Shown piece after piece: positions 33,234-43,289 of a stretch of 64,000 nucleotides of DNA (positions are counted from its first letter, which is position 1; each line of letters begins with the position of its first letter). The notes under the pieces are model-generated. The model had not been told where the DNA came from. It was given only the letters and a program-made list of their open reading frames with translations, and searched no databases. This stretch comes from Terriglobia bacterium. GTDB taxonomy: Bacteria > Acidobacteriota > Terriglobia > Terriglobales > Acidobacteriaceae. The DNA is taken from the NCBI GenBank assembly GCA_020073465.1, contig JAIQFC010000012.1, positions 97,603 through 161,602 of the forward strand. Direction: 5' to 3'. The position numbers and the translations under genes were made by a program.

Positions 33234-34229
33234 ATGGAACTCCGCAAGGATCCCATCACGCGATCCTGGGTCATCACCGGAGACGACCGGGCCGAAAGCG
33301 GACCTCGCCCCGACTCCGCCTGCCGTTTCTGCCCCGAAGCTACTGCCGCCACGCAGGTCATCGCTGCCATGCCCAATACCGTTGGCGCCTCGTGGTCGGC
33401 CCGCGCCGTGGTGCATCCCGCTCCGCTTTACCATATCGAAGGCGAGCCCGGGCGCCGCGGCGACGGCCTCTACGACACCATGCACTCCGTCGGGGCACAC
33501 GAATTGCTGGTTGAGAACCCGCGCCACGACCATCATCTGTGGAATGCCAGCGACCCCGAGATCGAATGGTTCCTGCGCCTGGCCGCCGAGCGCATCTTCG
33601 ACCTCAAGCGCGACCCGCGCATCAAGTACATCAGCCTCTTCAAAGACTACGGCGCGCACGCGGGGCAGGAATTCGCTCATCCCACTTCACAAATCACCGC
33701 GACCATGTTCGTGCCGCGCCGCGTACTCTACGAACTCCGGGCCGGCCGCGAATACTTTCTAAGTAAGGAGCGTTGCGTTTTCTGCGACATCATCCACCAG
33801 GAAGAACGCCAGGCCCTGAGGGTGATCGAAGCCCGCGGAGACTATCTTGCCCTCTGCCCCTACGCGCCCCGTGTCCCCTACGAAACCTGGATTCTCCCCC
33901 GCAGCCACGAGGCCGCTTTCGAGCGCACCGCCCTTGTGCGCCAGGGGCAGCTCGCCGATCTCGCCGCACTTCTTCGCCGCACTCTGCAACGCGTCCGCAC
34001 TGTGACCGAGGAATTCCACCTCGTTCTGCACACTTCGCCCAACCACCTGCACCCCTCCAAGACCCTCGGTTACTGGAAGACCATCGACGACGACTATCAC
34101 TGGCACATCGAGATCCTTCCGGTTCTCGGCTCGAAGGCCCGCTCGTATACCTTCAAAGAGGTTTACTATTCCCCAGTAAGTTCTGAGACTGCGGTCAAGC
34201 AGTTGCGGGGGACCAAAATCGATGGATGA
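33234..34229 (+). CDS. Galactose-1-phosphate uridylyltransferase-like HIT-superfamily protein lacking the nucleophile His
   Basis: A 331-residue GalT/ADP-glucose phosphorylase-family protein starting MELRKDPITRSWVI; a GTG at 33180 would add 18 residues. Zinc-site Cys pairs are CRFC near residue 23 and CVFC near residue 182. The family active site HPHxQ reads HPTSQ (residues 149-153, codons cat ccc act tca caa), so the nucleophilic histidine is threonine. The C-terminal half keeps the second HIT-like site (SPNHLHPSK, YHWHIEILP). It may be inactive as a transferase or use another mechanism. The VOC gene overlaps its end by 8 bp. Confidence 0.85.
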   Translation: MELRKDPITRSWVITGDDRAESGPRPDSACRFCPEATAATQVIAAMPNTVGASWSARAVVHPAPLYHIEGEPGRRGDGLYDTMHSVGAHELLVENPRHDHHLWNASDPEIEWFLRLAAERIFDLKRDPRIKYISLFKDYGAHAGQEFAHPTSQITATMFVPRRVLYELRAGREYFLSKERCVFCDIIHQEERQALRVIEARGDYLALCPYAPRVPYETWILPRSHEAAFERTALVRQGQLADLAALLRRTLQRVRTVTEEFHLVLHTSPNHLHPSKTLGYWKTIDDDYHWHIEILPVLGSKARSYTFKEVYYSPVSSETAVKQLRGTKIDG

Positions 34230-34608
34230 TGGGGTCGCAACGCCGTGCGCCACCGGCCTGATCCCCATGGCCCACGTCGCCGACGTGCAACGCTCGGTTG
34301 ACTTCTACCGACTGCTCGGCATGGAGCTACGCAGTAGCCTGAAGACAAATAAGGGGGATTTGCAGTGGGCTCACGTCGCCTGTGAAGGAGCAGAATTGAT
34401 GTTCGCGCGCGCCAGCGAACCTGTCATCGCCAGTCAGCAGGCCGTGCTGTTCTACTTGTACTCGCCCCATCTGATTGCCTTGCGCGACCACCTGCTGGGC
34501 TCGGGAGTGCGCGTCTCCGCCATTACCTATCCCGACTACATGCCCAAGGGCGAGGTCCGTGTCGAGGACCCCGACGGATACTGCCTGCTCATCGGCCAAG
34601 CGGGGTGA
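34222..34608 (+). CDS. VOC-superfamily (glyoxalase/dioxygenase-like) protein
   Basis: A 128-residue vicinal-oxygen-chelate fold protein with two beta-alpha-beta-beta-beta modules (LIPMAHVADVQRSVDFYRLL, then GVRVSAITYPDYMPKGEVRV) ending in the typical VEDPDGYCLLIGQ. Putative metal ligands are the early His and the late Glu. The fold serves glyoxalases, dioxygenases and resistance proteins; the substrate is not readable here. It overlaps the GalT-like gene, implying co-translation. Confidence 0.82.
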   Translation: MDDGVATPCATGLIPMAHVADVQRSVDFYRLLGMELRSSLKTNKGDLQWAHVACEGAELMFARASEPVIASQQAVLFYLYSPHLIALRDHLLGSGVRVSAITYPDYMPKGEVRVEDPDGYCLLIGQAG

Positions 34609-34657
34609 ACCAGGGTCTGCAGACCACATCCTGCTACAATCCGTCCCCGAGGAGATC

Positions 34658-35599
34658 ATGCCAGGCAAGCATTTGTTTTGCGTCTTCCTGCTGCTCAGCG
34701 CTGCGTTCGCCCAGACAGCAACGGTTGCATCCTCCACTGCATCCGCTGAAAAGCGCCAGGTCCTCTGGCAAAAGTTCGAATCCACCGTCCACGACGTCGA
34801 CCAGCACCTCGATGGCGTCATGGGCGTCGCCATCGAAGACCTCACCACGGGAGACCACTTCCTCCTCCACGAGAATGAGGCCTTCGCCCAAGCCAGCTCC
34901 ATCAAAATCACCGTCCTCGCCCAGCTTTACCTGCAGGCCCAGCAAGGGAAGCTCAAGCTTACTGATCTCTACACGGTGCAGGCCTCCGACCTCGTGCCTG
35001 ACAGCGACATCATGGGCGGGCTCACTCCCGGCGTCACCCGTATCACGCTGCGCGATCTTGCCACCATAATGGTCGCCGTCAGCGATAACTCCGCCACCAA
35101 CGTTCTGATCGATTGCGTCGGCATGGACAATGTCAATGCCACGCTCGACTCCCTCGGCCTGTCCCACACCCGCCTTCGGCGCAAGATGATGGACGTGCAA
35201 GCTGCGAAGGAAGGCCGCGAAAATGTCTCCACACCTCGCGAAATGATGACCCTGCTCGAAGCCATCTACCGCGGCAAAGTGCTCAATCCCAAATCCACTG
35301 CTGATTTCTTCAAGATCCTCAGCACCCACAAGAGTTCGTGGATTCCCCGCGACCTCCCCGCCGACCTCAAGATCGCGAACAAGCCAGGTTCCCTCGAAGC
35401 CGTTCGCAATGACTCCGGTATCGTCTTTGTCGAGGGTCGTTCTTACGTGATCTGCATGATGACCGCGTTTCTGCGCGATGAGCGCGACGGCGAAGACGCC
35501 ATCAGCAAGATCTCCCTTGCCGCCTGGCGCATGTTTGACCGCCTCAGCCGTGCCTCCGAATATGGACGCGTGGTCTCACCCGGCAACGGCGCCCGTTAG
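34658..35599 (+). CDS. Exported class A beta-lactamase-related serine hydrolase
   Basis: A 313-residue periplasmic protein; ATG at 34658 with GAGGAG upstream, signal peptide ending AAFAQ. It has S80-S81-I82-K83 (SxxK), S142-D143-N144 (SDN) and K242-P243-G244 in place of KTG. The omega-loop Glu-xx-Leu-Asn of true class A enzymes is replaced (TRLRRKMMDVQAAKEGREN), so efficient penicillin deacylation is doubtful. It may be a penicillin-binding or esterase-type member involved in cell-wall metabolism. It lies 49 bp after the VOC gene. Confidence 0.82.
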   Translation: MPGKHLFCVFLLLSAAFAQTATVASSTASAEKRQVLWQKFESTVHDVDQHLDGVMGVAIEDLTTGDHFLLHENEAFAQASSIKITVLAQLYLQAQQGKLKLTDLYTVQASDLVPDSDIMGGLTPGVTRITLRDLATIMVAVSDNSATNVLIDCVGMDNVNATLDSLGLSHTRLRRKMMDVQAAKEGRENVSTPREMMTLLEAIYRGKVLNPKSTADFFKILSTHKSSWIPRDLPADLKIANKPGSLEAVRNDSGIVFVEGRSYVICMMTAFLRDERDGEDAISKISLAAWRMFDRLSRASEYGRVVSPGNGAR

Positions 35600-35829
35600 G
35601 GCCGGGGTCCAGGCACGATTGCGTAAGTGCTTGGGGCTCAAGCATTAATGCTGCCGTCACAAGCGCCGGTGATCGCAATCACTGCCTGCAATTTCGCCCC
35701 GTCGTATACACGAGAGCGTGGATTCTTTCTTGCGGCGGATCGGCGCGCACGCGCGACCGCTTTCCTTATTAAGCACTCAGTCTTTCTGGTTCAGCAGCGG
35801 GGCGCAAGAGGCATCGCGCGGAGGCACTT

Positions 35830-38151
35830 ATGTCAGTCACTAAGCAGCAATCCCTCGATTATCACAATGGGCCACGCCCGGGAAAAATTGAAATCACCCC
35901 CACCAAGCCCTGCCGGACGCAGCGCGATCTCAGCCTGGCGTATACACCCGGCGTTGCCGATCCCTGCCTGGAGATCCAGAAGCATCCCCACGATGCCTTC
36001 AAGTACACCGCGCGCGGCAATCTGGTCGCCGTCGTAAGCAACGGAACTGCTGTACTGGGTCTCGGCGATATCGGTGCCCTCGCCGGCAAGCCCGTCATGG
36101 AAGGCAAGGCCGTTCTGTTCAAGCGCTTCGCCGATGTCGATGTCTTCGACATCGAGGTGGACAGCCACAATCCTGACGACGTCATCAAGCTGTGCCAACT
36201 GCTCGAGCCCACCTTCGGCGGCATCAACCTGGAAGACATCAAGGCGCCGGATTGCTTCTACATCGAAGAGACCCTGCGCAAGACCATGAAGATTCCCGTC
36301 TTCCACGACGACCAGCACGGGACCGCCATCATCTCCGGAGCGGCACTGCTGAACGCGTTGGAAGTTGTCGGCAAGGACGTCAATAAGGTCCGCGTGGTCT
36401 TCAACGGCGCCGGAGCCGCCGGGATCGCCTGCGCCGAACACTACGTGAGACTCGGCGTAAAGCGGGAAAATATCATCCTGTGCGATACCAAGGGCGTGGT
36501 GCACAAGGGACGCACCGCCGGCATGAATCCTTACAAAGAACGTTTTGCCCAGGACACGGACCTGCGCACTCTCGCTGAGGTCGTTGAGGGAGCTGATGTC
36601 TTTGCCGGACTGTCCGTCAAAGGCGCGCTCACGCCCGACATGGTGCGGTCGATGGCGCCCAATCCCGTTATCTTCGCTATGGCCAATCCTGATCCTGAGA
36701 TCACCTACGAAGACGCCAAGGCATCTCGCGAGGACGTGATCATCGCCACGGGGCGCTCGGACTATCCCAACCAGGTCAACAACGTTCTCGGGTTCCCCTT
36801 CATTTTCCGCGGAGCCCTGGATGTACGCGCAACCGCTATCAACGCAGAAATGGAACTGGCGGCCACTCGTGCCTTGGCCAGCCTCGCCAAAGAAGATGTG
36901 CCCGACTCAGTTTGCCGCGCCTACGGGGTCGAACGTCTGCGCTTTGGCCGTGAGTACCTGATCCCCAAGCCCTTCGATCCTCGCGTACTGCTGTGGGAAG
37001 CCACCGCTGTCGCCGAAGCGGCTATGCGCACGGGAGTGGCACAAGAGCCGGTAGATCTCACAACCTACCGCGATCAGCTGGAACGCCGTCTTGGCAAGGT
37101 TCACGAAATCTCGCGGACCATGATCCACAAAGCCCAGGCTCATCCCAAGCAGGTTGTGTTCCCCGAGGGCGACAACGAGAAGATTCTTCGCGCCTGCCAT
37201 ACCCTGGTCGAAGAGAAGATCGCCAAGCCCATCCTGCTGGGCGACACGGTAACGATTCAGGCCCGCGCCCATGAGCTTGGGGTAGGCCTGGAGGACATGC
37301 AGATTGTTGATCCCGCGATCTCGCCGTTGCGCGAATTCTACATTCAGGAATTGTTCCGCATGCGGCAACGGCGCGGCATCACGCTCGGTGAAGCCCGCAC
37401 CCAGATGAGCAACCGCAACGTCTTCGGATCGATGATGGTGCACATGGGCGATGCCGATGCGCTCGTCTCCGGTGTGACCCAGCACTTTCCCGACACTATC
37501 CGCCCCGCCCTGCAAATTGTTCGCATGCGCGAAGGCCTGCACCGCGTCTCCGGCTGCTATGCCATGATCACGCGCAAGGGAGACATCTATTTCCTGGCCG
37601 ATACCAGCGTGAACATCGAACCCACCGCCGAAGACCTGGTCGAGATCGCCCTGTGCACCGCGCACATCGCGCGCCGGTTCGACATCACGCCGCGCGTGGC
37701 CATGTTGTCCTTCTCCAGCTTTGGCAACGTCGACCATCCCATCTGCACGAAGGTCCGCAAGGCGGTCGAGTTGCTGCACTATGCCGATCCCACCCTGATC
37801 GTCGATGGAGAAATCACTGCCGAGGACGCGCTGTCTCCGGACGTCATCGAGCAGTCGTATCCGTTCAGCACGCTCAAAGGCGGCGCCAACGTGCTCATCT
37901 TCCCCGATCTCGCCTCGGCCAACACCGCCTACAAGTTGCTGGCCAAGATCGGAGGCGCGGAGACAATCGGCCCGATCCTGATGGGTATGAGCCGCCCCGT
38001 CCACGTCCTGTTGCGCAGCGCCCAGGTGGAGGATATCGTGGGCGTGGCCGCCATCGCCGTGGTCGATGCGCAGGAATGCGATGTGCCACTAAGCAACGGG
38101 CATGTCCGTACGCACGCGACCGACTCTGTTGCGCTGGTCGAAGAAGACTAA
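35830..38151 (+). CDS. maeB: NADP-dependent malic enzyme with C-terminal phosphotransacetylase domain
   Basis: A 773-residue fusion that decarboxylates malate to pyruvate and makes NADPH in the cytoplasm. The malic enzyme part (1 to ~430) has [28 protein letters not shown], the NAD(P)-binding [15 protein letters not shown] and [16 protein letters not shown]. The second part (~440-773) is a phosphate acetyltransferase-like domain ([40 protein letters not shown]), which in MaeB of enteric bacteria is regulatory and responds to acetyl-CoA. GGAGG precedes the ATG. Length matches MaeB. Confidence 0.95.
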   Translation: MSVTKQQSLDYHNGPRPGKIEITPTKPCRTQRDLSLAYTPGVADPCLEIQKHPHDAFKYTARGNLVAVVSNGTAVLGLGDIGALAGKPVMEGKAVLFKRFADVDVFDIEVDSHNPDDVIKLCQLLEPTFGGINLEDIKAPDCFYIEETLRKTMKIPVFHDDQHGTAIISGAALLNALEVVGKDVNKVRVVFNGAGAAGIACAEHYVRLGVKRENIILCDTKGVVHKGRTAGMNPYKERFAQDTDLRTLAEVVEGADVFAGLSVKGALTPDMVRSMAPNPVIFAMANPDPEITYEDAKASREDVIIATGRSDYPNQVNNVLGFPFIFRGALDVRATAINAEMELAATRALASLAKEDVPDSVCRAYGVERLRFGREYLIPKPFDPRVLLWEATAVAEAAMRTGVAQEPVDLTTYRDQLERRLGKVHEISRTMIHKAQAHPKQVVFPEGDNEKILRACHTLVEEKIAKPILLGDTVTIQARAHELGVGLEDMQIVDPAISPLREFYIQELFRMRQRRGITLGEARTQMSNRNVFGSMMVHMGDADALVSGVTQHFPDTIRPALQIVRMREGLHRVSGCYAMITRKGDIYFLADTSVNIEPTAEDLVEIALCTAHIARRFDITPRVAMLSFSSFGNVDHPICTKVRKAVELLHYADPTLIVDGEITAEDALSPDVIEQSYPFSTLKGGANVLIFPDLASANTAYKLLAKIGGAETIGPILMGMSRPVHVLLRSAQVEDIVGVAAIAVVDAQECDVPLSNGHVRTHATDSVALVEED

Positions 38152-38533
38152 GTAACTGGAAACTATCGCGGTCGACACTCGTGAGGATGCGCCTGAAACA
38201 AGGTTGTGGAATCGCCTGACGGCAATAATTAGCCGTGTAAACGGCAGACTTCATTTCATCTCAACCCAGGAAGATGTGGCGCAGCAGAGGTAGAACACGC
38301 TGCGCCACCAGAGGAACAAAGGAAGCAATTGCGGGGGGTGGCCGCAACAGGCTCCCTCGCATCGCTTAAGTTGGCCAGCACCTTACCAACACTGTCAATC
38401 GGGTGTCTGTTCAAAATTGCACATGTTTTGCTTCCCCTTCGGGCTCGACCCCTGTGCAAGGTCACTATTCCAGGAACAAGGGAATCTCAAGCCAGGAGGC
38501 CCAGAACGCCCGGCCCGGGTGGCAGAGAGGATC
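38152..38533. other. Convergent intergenic gap with one hairpin
   Basis: About 380 bp without a gene between two convergent genes. A perfect 10-bp inverted repeat GTGGCGCAGC/GCTGCGCCAC (38276-38308) may act as a bidirectional terminator, although no T-run follows on either strand. Confidence 0.45.
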
Positions 38534-40381
38534 CTACCGCGCCCCCGCCCCGCTGGCATTAGGCCGCTCCCGCTGCTGACGCAGCATCTGCTCTGCTGCC
38601 TCCGCGGCCAGCGGTTGGGAAAAAAGATAGCCCTGTCCAAGTTCACAGCCTAGATTCCGCAGACGATCAAGCTGCGTGGCGCTCTCAATTCCCTCGGCAA
38701 TGACCTGCAGATTCAACTTGTGCACCAGCAAAATAATCGTTTCTACGATATCGCCGCTGCCCCGGTCCGCCAGCATTTCGCTGGTCAAGGTTCGGTCGAT
38801 TTTCACCGCCTCAATCGGGAAATCCCGCAACTGCCGCAGGGAAGAGTACGCTGCCCCAAAATCATCGAGGATCACACTCACCCCGATCGACCTGAGCTGC
38901 GAAAGAACATGTGCAGTGCGCCTGGGATCGGCCATGGCTACCCCCTCGTTCATCTCGAGCGATAATCTTCCGGGCTCAAGCCCCGCCTCTTGCATTGCTG
39001 TCCGCACATCGTCCACCAGACTCGGATGCGCAAACTGTTTTGCGGAGAGGTTCACCGCAGCCCGCAAATCCTTGGCAGTGTGCAATCGGTTCGTCCATGC
39101 ACTCACCTGCCGGCACGCCTCCAACAACAGCCATTGCCCAATGGACACGAGCAGTCCCGTGTCTTCCGCTGCCTCCAGAAACTTCGTCGGCGAGATCAAC
39201 CCCTGCTCTGGATGCTGCCAGCGCAGCAGTGCTTCAAACCCCGTGATCCGCTTGGATGCCAGTTCGACCATGGGCAGGTAGTAGACCCGAAACTGCTTCT
39301 TTTCAATCGCCTCTCGCAGTTCCGTCTCCAACCGCAGACGGTTCACCGCCCGGGTATGCATGGCCTCATCGAATACCTCACACCGCGATCCTCCCAGTGC
39401 TTTCGCCCGCCGCATGGCCACATCGGCATCCTGCAGCACATCCTCGGCTTTTCTGTGAGCAGGGGTGTTCAAGGCAATACCAACGCTGGTCGAGATGCGC
39501 AATTCACGTTCTGCGACCGGGAATGGTTCCACCAGCGAAGTCTGGATTCGTCTTGCTGCCCGCAGCGCGTCGCTCGGATCTTCGATCCCGTCCAGAAGGA
39601 TGGTGAACTCGTCTCCCCCCAGCCGCGACAAAACTGCGTCCACAAACGAGGTCTTGCCCTTCGGCCGCGAAATCGTGTCGTCATGCCGCAGGCAGTCCAT
39701 CAGCCGCCGTCCAATCTCGACCAGCACTTGATCTCCTGCCGCGTATCCCATCATGTCGTTGAAGATCTTGAAGTTGTCCACATCGACAAACAGGACTGCG
39801 TATTCCATCGCGGGATTTCTTTGCGCGCGCACGAATAGCCGCTGCAGGCGGTCCAGAAAGAGACGCCGGTTGGGAAGTCCCGTCAGGGTGTCGTGGAACG
39901 AGTTGTGCTCCAGTTGCTCCTGGGCCTGCTTACGCTCGGTCACATCGCGATTCACAATGACCAGTTTCTCAACCTCTCCTTGAGGGTTCTTGATGGTGCT
40001 CGCCGCCGACTCCAGAACCCGCCACGTTCCGTCCTTGTGCCGGATGCGGTACTCCAGTTTTCCTCCCACCCCGGTCGTGCGTGCTTCGCGCGCCGCCTCC
40101 AGCACCTTGAAGCGGTCGTCGGGATGAATCTGCTCGAACGCGGAAGTCTCCCCCAACTCCTCCGGCGAGTACCCGAGGACCCTCTTGTAGGCAGGACTGT
40201 TGTACAAACGCCGCCCCTTCACGTCGACCAGAGCAATCATGTCCGCTGCGTTCTCGGTGACGATCTGAAACAGCTCCTCGCGCTTGTCGGCGCGTTGCTG
40301 GATCAGGTAGATCGCCAGTTGCTGGCCGGCTGCAAGCACGGCCAGTCCACCCATCAGCCATCCATACCAGGGTTCCATCAT
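38534..40381 (-). CDS. PAS-GGDEF-EAL cyclic-di-GMP turnover protein
   Basis: A 615-residue signalling protein. One N-terminal helix (WYGWLMGGLAVLAAGQQLAI) is followed by PAS/PAC (~45-165, ending VNRDVTERKQAQEQLE), GGDEF (~175-345, intact RLGGDEF) and EAL (~355-605, intact FEALLRW, DDFGAAYSSL, KIDRTL). It may make or break c-di-GMP, or both. The RxxD inhibitory site is degenerate (SFVD), and ~12 extra residues (RPKGKTSFVDAV) precede the signature. Start MMEPWYGW is chosen because a start at 40492 would leave only 23 bp to the divergent gene. Confidence 0.92.
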   Translation of the reverse strand: MMEPWYGWLMGGLAVLAAGQQLAIYLIQQRADKREELFQIVTENAADMIALVDVKGRRLYNSPAYKRVLGYSPEELGETSAFEQIHPDDRFKVLEAAREARTTGVGGKLEYRIRHKDGTWRVLESAASTIKNPQGEVEKLVIVNRDVTERKQAQEQLEHNSFHDTLTGLPNRRLFLDRLQRLFVRAQRNPAMEYAVLFVDVDNFKIFNDMMGYAAGDQVLVEIGRRLMDCLRHDDTISRPKGKTSFVDAVLSRLGGDEFTILLDGIEDPSDALRAARRIQTSLVEPFPVAERELRISTSVGIALNTPAHRKAEDVLQDADVAMRRAKALGGSRCEVFDEAMHTRAVNRLRLETELREAIEKKQFRVYYLPMVELASKRITGFEALLRWQHPEQGLISPTKFLEAAEDTGLLVSIGQWLLLEACRQVSAWTNRLHTAKDLRAAVNLSAKQFAHPSLVDDVRTAMQEAGLEPGRLSLEMNEGVAMADPRRTAHVLSQLRSIGVSVILDDFGAAYSSLRQLRDFPIEAVKIDRTLTSEMLADRGSGDIVETIILLVHKLNLQVIAEGIESATQLDRLRNLGCELGQGYLFSQPLAAEAAEQMLRQQRERPNASGAGAR

Positions 40382-40515
40382 TTGGGCAGACACTCGCTCC
40401 TGCAGAACCAGATCGGCAGATTCCGCCCCAAGATTTAGCGATTTTGCGGAGGGGCCCACTTTCCGGCATCTCTCTTGTCCACAGAAGCGCATCGCGAGTA
40501 AGATGTCCCTCGCTT

Positions 40516-40944
40516 ATGGCCGACATTCGCCATTCCATCCAGGTTGCGGCCTCGCCCGCCAGCCTTTTTCCGCTGATTTCAACAGCCCAAGGATGGGCCC
40601 AGTGGTGGGCGGCCGACGTGACCGAGTCTGGCGGCGCCGTCGAGCTCGGTTTTTTTAACCGCACCACCCTCTACCGGCTGAGGTCCGTAGCCCAGCAGCC
40701 CCCCACCCGCAGCGAGTGGCTGTGCGAGACCGGGAACGAGTGGGTCAATACGCGTCTAATCTTTCATCTGGAGCCGGCTGGGAACGGCGCCATCCTTCGT
40801 TTTACACACGCGGGCTGGAGCTCGGACAGCGACTATTTCGTGAGCTGCACCACCACCTGGGGAGAGCTCATGTTCCGCATCAAGGCCGCTGTCGAAGGCA
40901 AATCCCGCGGCCCTCTCTTTCTTCCCAACAGCCTCGCCTACTGA
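40516..40944 (+). CDS. SRPBCC (START/AHSA1-like) domain protein
   Basis: A 142-residue single-domain protein of the Bet v 1/AHSA1 superfamily. It opens with ADIRHSIQVAASPASLFPLI and keeps the paired Trp motif TAQGWAQWWAADVTES and the C-terminal helix TTTWGELMFRIKAAVEGK. The fold forms a hydrophobic cavity that binds lipids or other apolar ligands; the specific ligand is unknown. The start at 40516 is the first ATG matching the family N-terminus; an earlier frame overlaps the divergent gene. Confidence 0.8.
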   Translation: MADIRHSIQVAASPASLFPLISTAQGWAQWWAADVTESGGAVELGFFNRTTLYRLRSVAQQPPTRSEWLCETGNEWVNTRLIFHLEPAGNGAILRFTHAGWSSDSDYFVSCTTTWGELMFRIKAAVEGKSRGPLFLPNSLAY

Positions 40945-41146
40945 CGAAACTCCTAGATGTGGTTCACGGTCTTCGGCGGAGGCAGGAGTCTCCGGCGCGA
41001 ACAAGAACGAAGCCCGGGTTGTCAAAGGCTTGTCAAAAAACCCGCTGACCCCGCGACACACCCTGTTTTTCAGTGCTATAGTGCCAAGCCGCAGAGCTAC
41101 CGCGACCTCATTCTGTCCGCAGGGGTTCAGGAACGGAGGGGGAAGA

Positions 41147-42376
41147 ATGGGAAGCACTCGACTTGCGCACGCCATGACCGCCATTCTGGCCGTCTTTGCG
41201 GTCACCGCAATCCTGACCGGCGTTTCCAGCGCCGCCACAAAAGTCATCTACAGCTTCGCCGGAGGCAACGACGGCGAGTACACCGATACCGACCTCGTCA
41301 TGGACCAGGCAGGCAACATTTACGGCACGTCCGTGCAGGGAGGTTTGTATGACGGCGGCACCGTCTTCCAAGTTACGACTGCTGGCGTTCACACCGTGCT
41401 CTACAACTTCACCGGCGGAACCGACGGCGGAGAGCCCTACAAGGGCGTGACGCTCGATGCCCAGGGCAATCTCTACGGCACTGCCGTTACCGGCGGCGGC
41501 GGATCCTGCGAAGGCGGCTGCGGCACAGTGTTCAAGCTCGCTAATGCTGGCGGTGGAGTCTGGAACTTCGGCGTGATCCATACCTTCACCGGCGGCAAGG
41601 ATGGCTCCGGCCCAGGCGCTCCCGTTGTTTTCGACAAGGCCGGCAATCTCTACGGCATGACTCCGACCGGCGGTGCGCTTGGCTTCGGCACTATCTATCT
41701 TCTCAAGCCGGGTGCGAGCGACTGGACCCTGAGAGTCATCCATACTTTCACCGGCGGCGCAGATGGACTAGGCGGCTCAGCTGGTCGCATGGTTTTTGAT
41801 CGTCTTGGACACGTCTTTGGGGTCGCCACTGTAGGCGGCGTCAATGGTAAGGGTGTAGCCTTCCAGCTCACACGCACCTCCGTGGGTGAGTGGCAGTTCA
41901 CCTCGCTCTATGATTTCAAAGATAGCCCCGACGGTGCGCTCCCTTACGGCGGCTTGATCTTTGACAAGGCCGGAAACCTCTACGGCACCACCTACTATGC
42001 CGGGAAGAATGATTTCGGCACCGTCTACGTGCTGGCCCGCGGCGCGAGTGGCTGGACGGAGCATGTCCTCTACAGCTTCAAAGGCGGGAGCGACGGCGGC
42101 AGTCCCATCAGCACCCTGGTCGCCGACGCCGCCGGCAATCTCTACGGAACTACCAGCGACGGCGGCGCCTCAGGATGCAGTTGCGGCACCATCTTCAGGA
42201 TGAGTCGCAACAGCGCCGGTGCCTGGACTGAAACTGTTGTCTACCGCTTCCAGGGCCAGCCGGACGCAGGCTTTGCCTACAACGGCCTGGTGTCAGATTC
42301 GAAGGGGAATTTCTACGGCGCCACCGTTCACGGCGGCACCAGCAACGATGGCACAATCTACAAGCTGACGCCGTAG
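41147..42376 (+). CDS. Exported tandem-repeat protein of the GloVer type
   Basis: A 409-residue exported protein; ATG at 41147 with GGAGGGGG upstream. A signal peptide ends around GVSSAATK. The rest is about eight ~45-residue repeats with core motifs such as VIYSFAGGNDG, DQAGNIYGTSVQGG and GGTVFQVT, repeated as FDKAGNLYGTTYYAG, FGTVYVLA, DAAGNLYGTTSDGG and DGTIYKLTP. These 'choice-of-anchor tandem repeat GloVer-containing' proteins are abundant in Acidobacteria and are probably extracellular beta-propellers. No catalytic residues are evident. Confidence 0.85.
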   Translation: MGSTRLAHAMTAILAVFAVTAILTGVSSAATKVIYSFAGGNDGEYTDTDLVMDQAGNIYGTSVQGGLYDGGTVFQVTTAGVHTVLYNFTGGTDGGEPYKGVTLDAQGNLYGTAVTGGGGSCEGGCGTVFKLANAGGGVWNFGVIHTFTGGKDGSGPGAPVVFDKAGNLYGMTPTGGALGFGTIYLLKPGASDWTLRVIHTFTGGADGLGGSAGRMVFDRLGHVFGVATVGGVNGKGVAFQLTRTSVGEWQFTSLYDFKDSPDGALPYGGLIFDKAGNLYGTTYYAGKNDFGTVYVLARGASGWTEHVLYSFKGGSDGGSPISTLVADAAGNLYGTTSDGGASGCSCGTIFRMSRNSAGAWTETVVYRFQGQPDAGFAYNGLVSDSKGNFYGATVHGGTSNDGTIYKLTP

Positions 42377-42481
42377 GTCTCAGTCTCTAAGTCCGGGGTG
42401 CCCCATCCTTGTCGTGTTCTTTTGCGAGAGGGTGGGGATTCTCTTTTTGCAGCAACAAATCCGGGCCCTATTTCTGCACGT

Positions 42482-43123
42482 TTACTTTGATTTCTCCTGG
42501 GTTTGTGCCGGCTTCCGCTCCGCGAACACAGGATTCTTCCTCAACCGCTCGGGGAAGCTCTTCTCATATCCCGCCAGCCCGGGACACATCACATGATGCA
42601 CCGCCGTGTAGCCGAAGAATTGCATCTCTTTCATTGCTTGCTCTGCAGTCCAGCCTTCGATCCCCATGCGATACGCAGCGATCATCATTCCGGTCCGGTC
42701 ATCGCCCAGCCGGCAATGCACGAAAATCTTCCTGTTGGGATTTTCCCTGACCAACTCCAGAAAACGCGCGAACACATCGTCTTTGGGATGTGGGCAGTAC
42801 CAGGGTAGCGGGACGTAGCGCATTCCCAATTGCTCGATCTGCTTTTGGTCCTTCTTGGACCTGCCGGCATCTACAACAATATCGATGCCCATCTGGGCGA
42901 GTTTCTCGAATCCCTCAGGCGCCGGTTGGCCTCCCCGATAGAGTGCTGTGGTCACCTCACCGAAGTTCGGCAGACCCTTCTCTTGGAGCTTGCGACCGAT
43001 GGCCGGTTCTTTGGAAGAAGCCGTGCTATCGCTTGCCTGGCGCGGCTCCGCACTTACGCACAGAGTGACTGCGAGCAGTACAGCGAGACCGAAGACGCGA
43101 GCGATCCACACCGTTGTTGTCAC
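42482..43123 (-). CDS. Exported dual-specificity/tyrosine phosphatase-like protein
   Basis: A 213-residue cysteine phosphatase-like protein with a signal peptide (IARVFGLAVLLAVTLCVSAE). The PTP loop C-x5-R is intact (VHCRLGDDRTGM), with a general-acid candidate in the preceding PKDDVF loop and the first-strand motif LYRGGQPAPEGFEKL. Export of such a phosphatase suggests phosphoesters (inositol phosphates, phospholipids or surface phosphoproteins) outside the cytoplasm. It is followed at 42377-42481 by the convergent GloVer gene end. Confidence 0.85.
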   Translation of the reverse strand: MTTTVWIARVFGLAVLLAVTLCVSAEPRQASDSTASSKEPAIGRKLQEKGLPNFGEVTTALYRGGQPAPEGFEKLAQMGIDIVVDAGRSKKDQKQIEQLGMRYVPLPWYCPHPKDDVFARFLELVRENPNRKIFVHCRLGDDRTGMMIAAYRMGIEGWTAEQAMKEMQFFGYTAVHHVMCPGLAGYEKSFPERLRKNPVFAERKPAQTQEKSK

Positions 43124-43289
43124 GGAGAATCAGGAGTTGATCTATTTTATCGGAGGAGTAGAGAGTGGCGTACAAGATGCACGGGACCATTGCCCGAGCC
43201 CATGCAGGGACCCACACGTCCAGATCCCCACCCTCTTCTACAAGGATCGGCGACCAACAGAAACAAGGTCAGTCCCGTCGACGCCAGGC

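Noticed and set aside
34658..35599. Antibiotic-resistance beta-lactamase
   Set aside because: The omega-loop Glu motif is missing and the third motif is KPG, so a resistance call is not supported.
36907..38004. 365-codon minus-strand frame
   Set aside because: Antisense to the phosphotransacetylase half of maeB.
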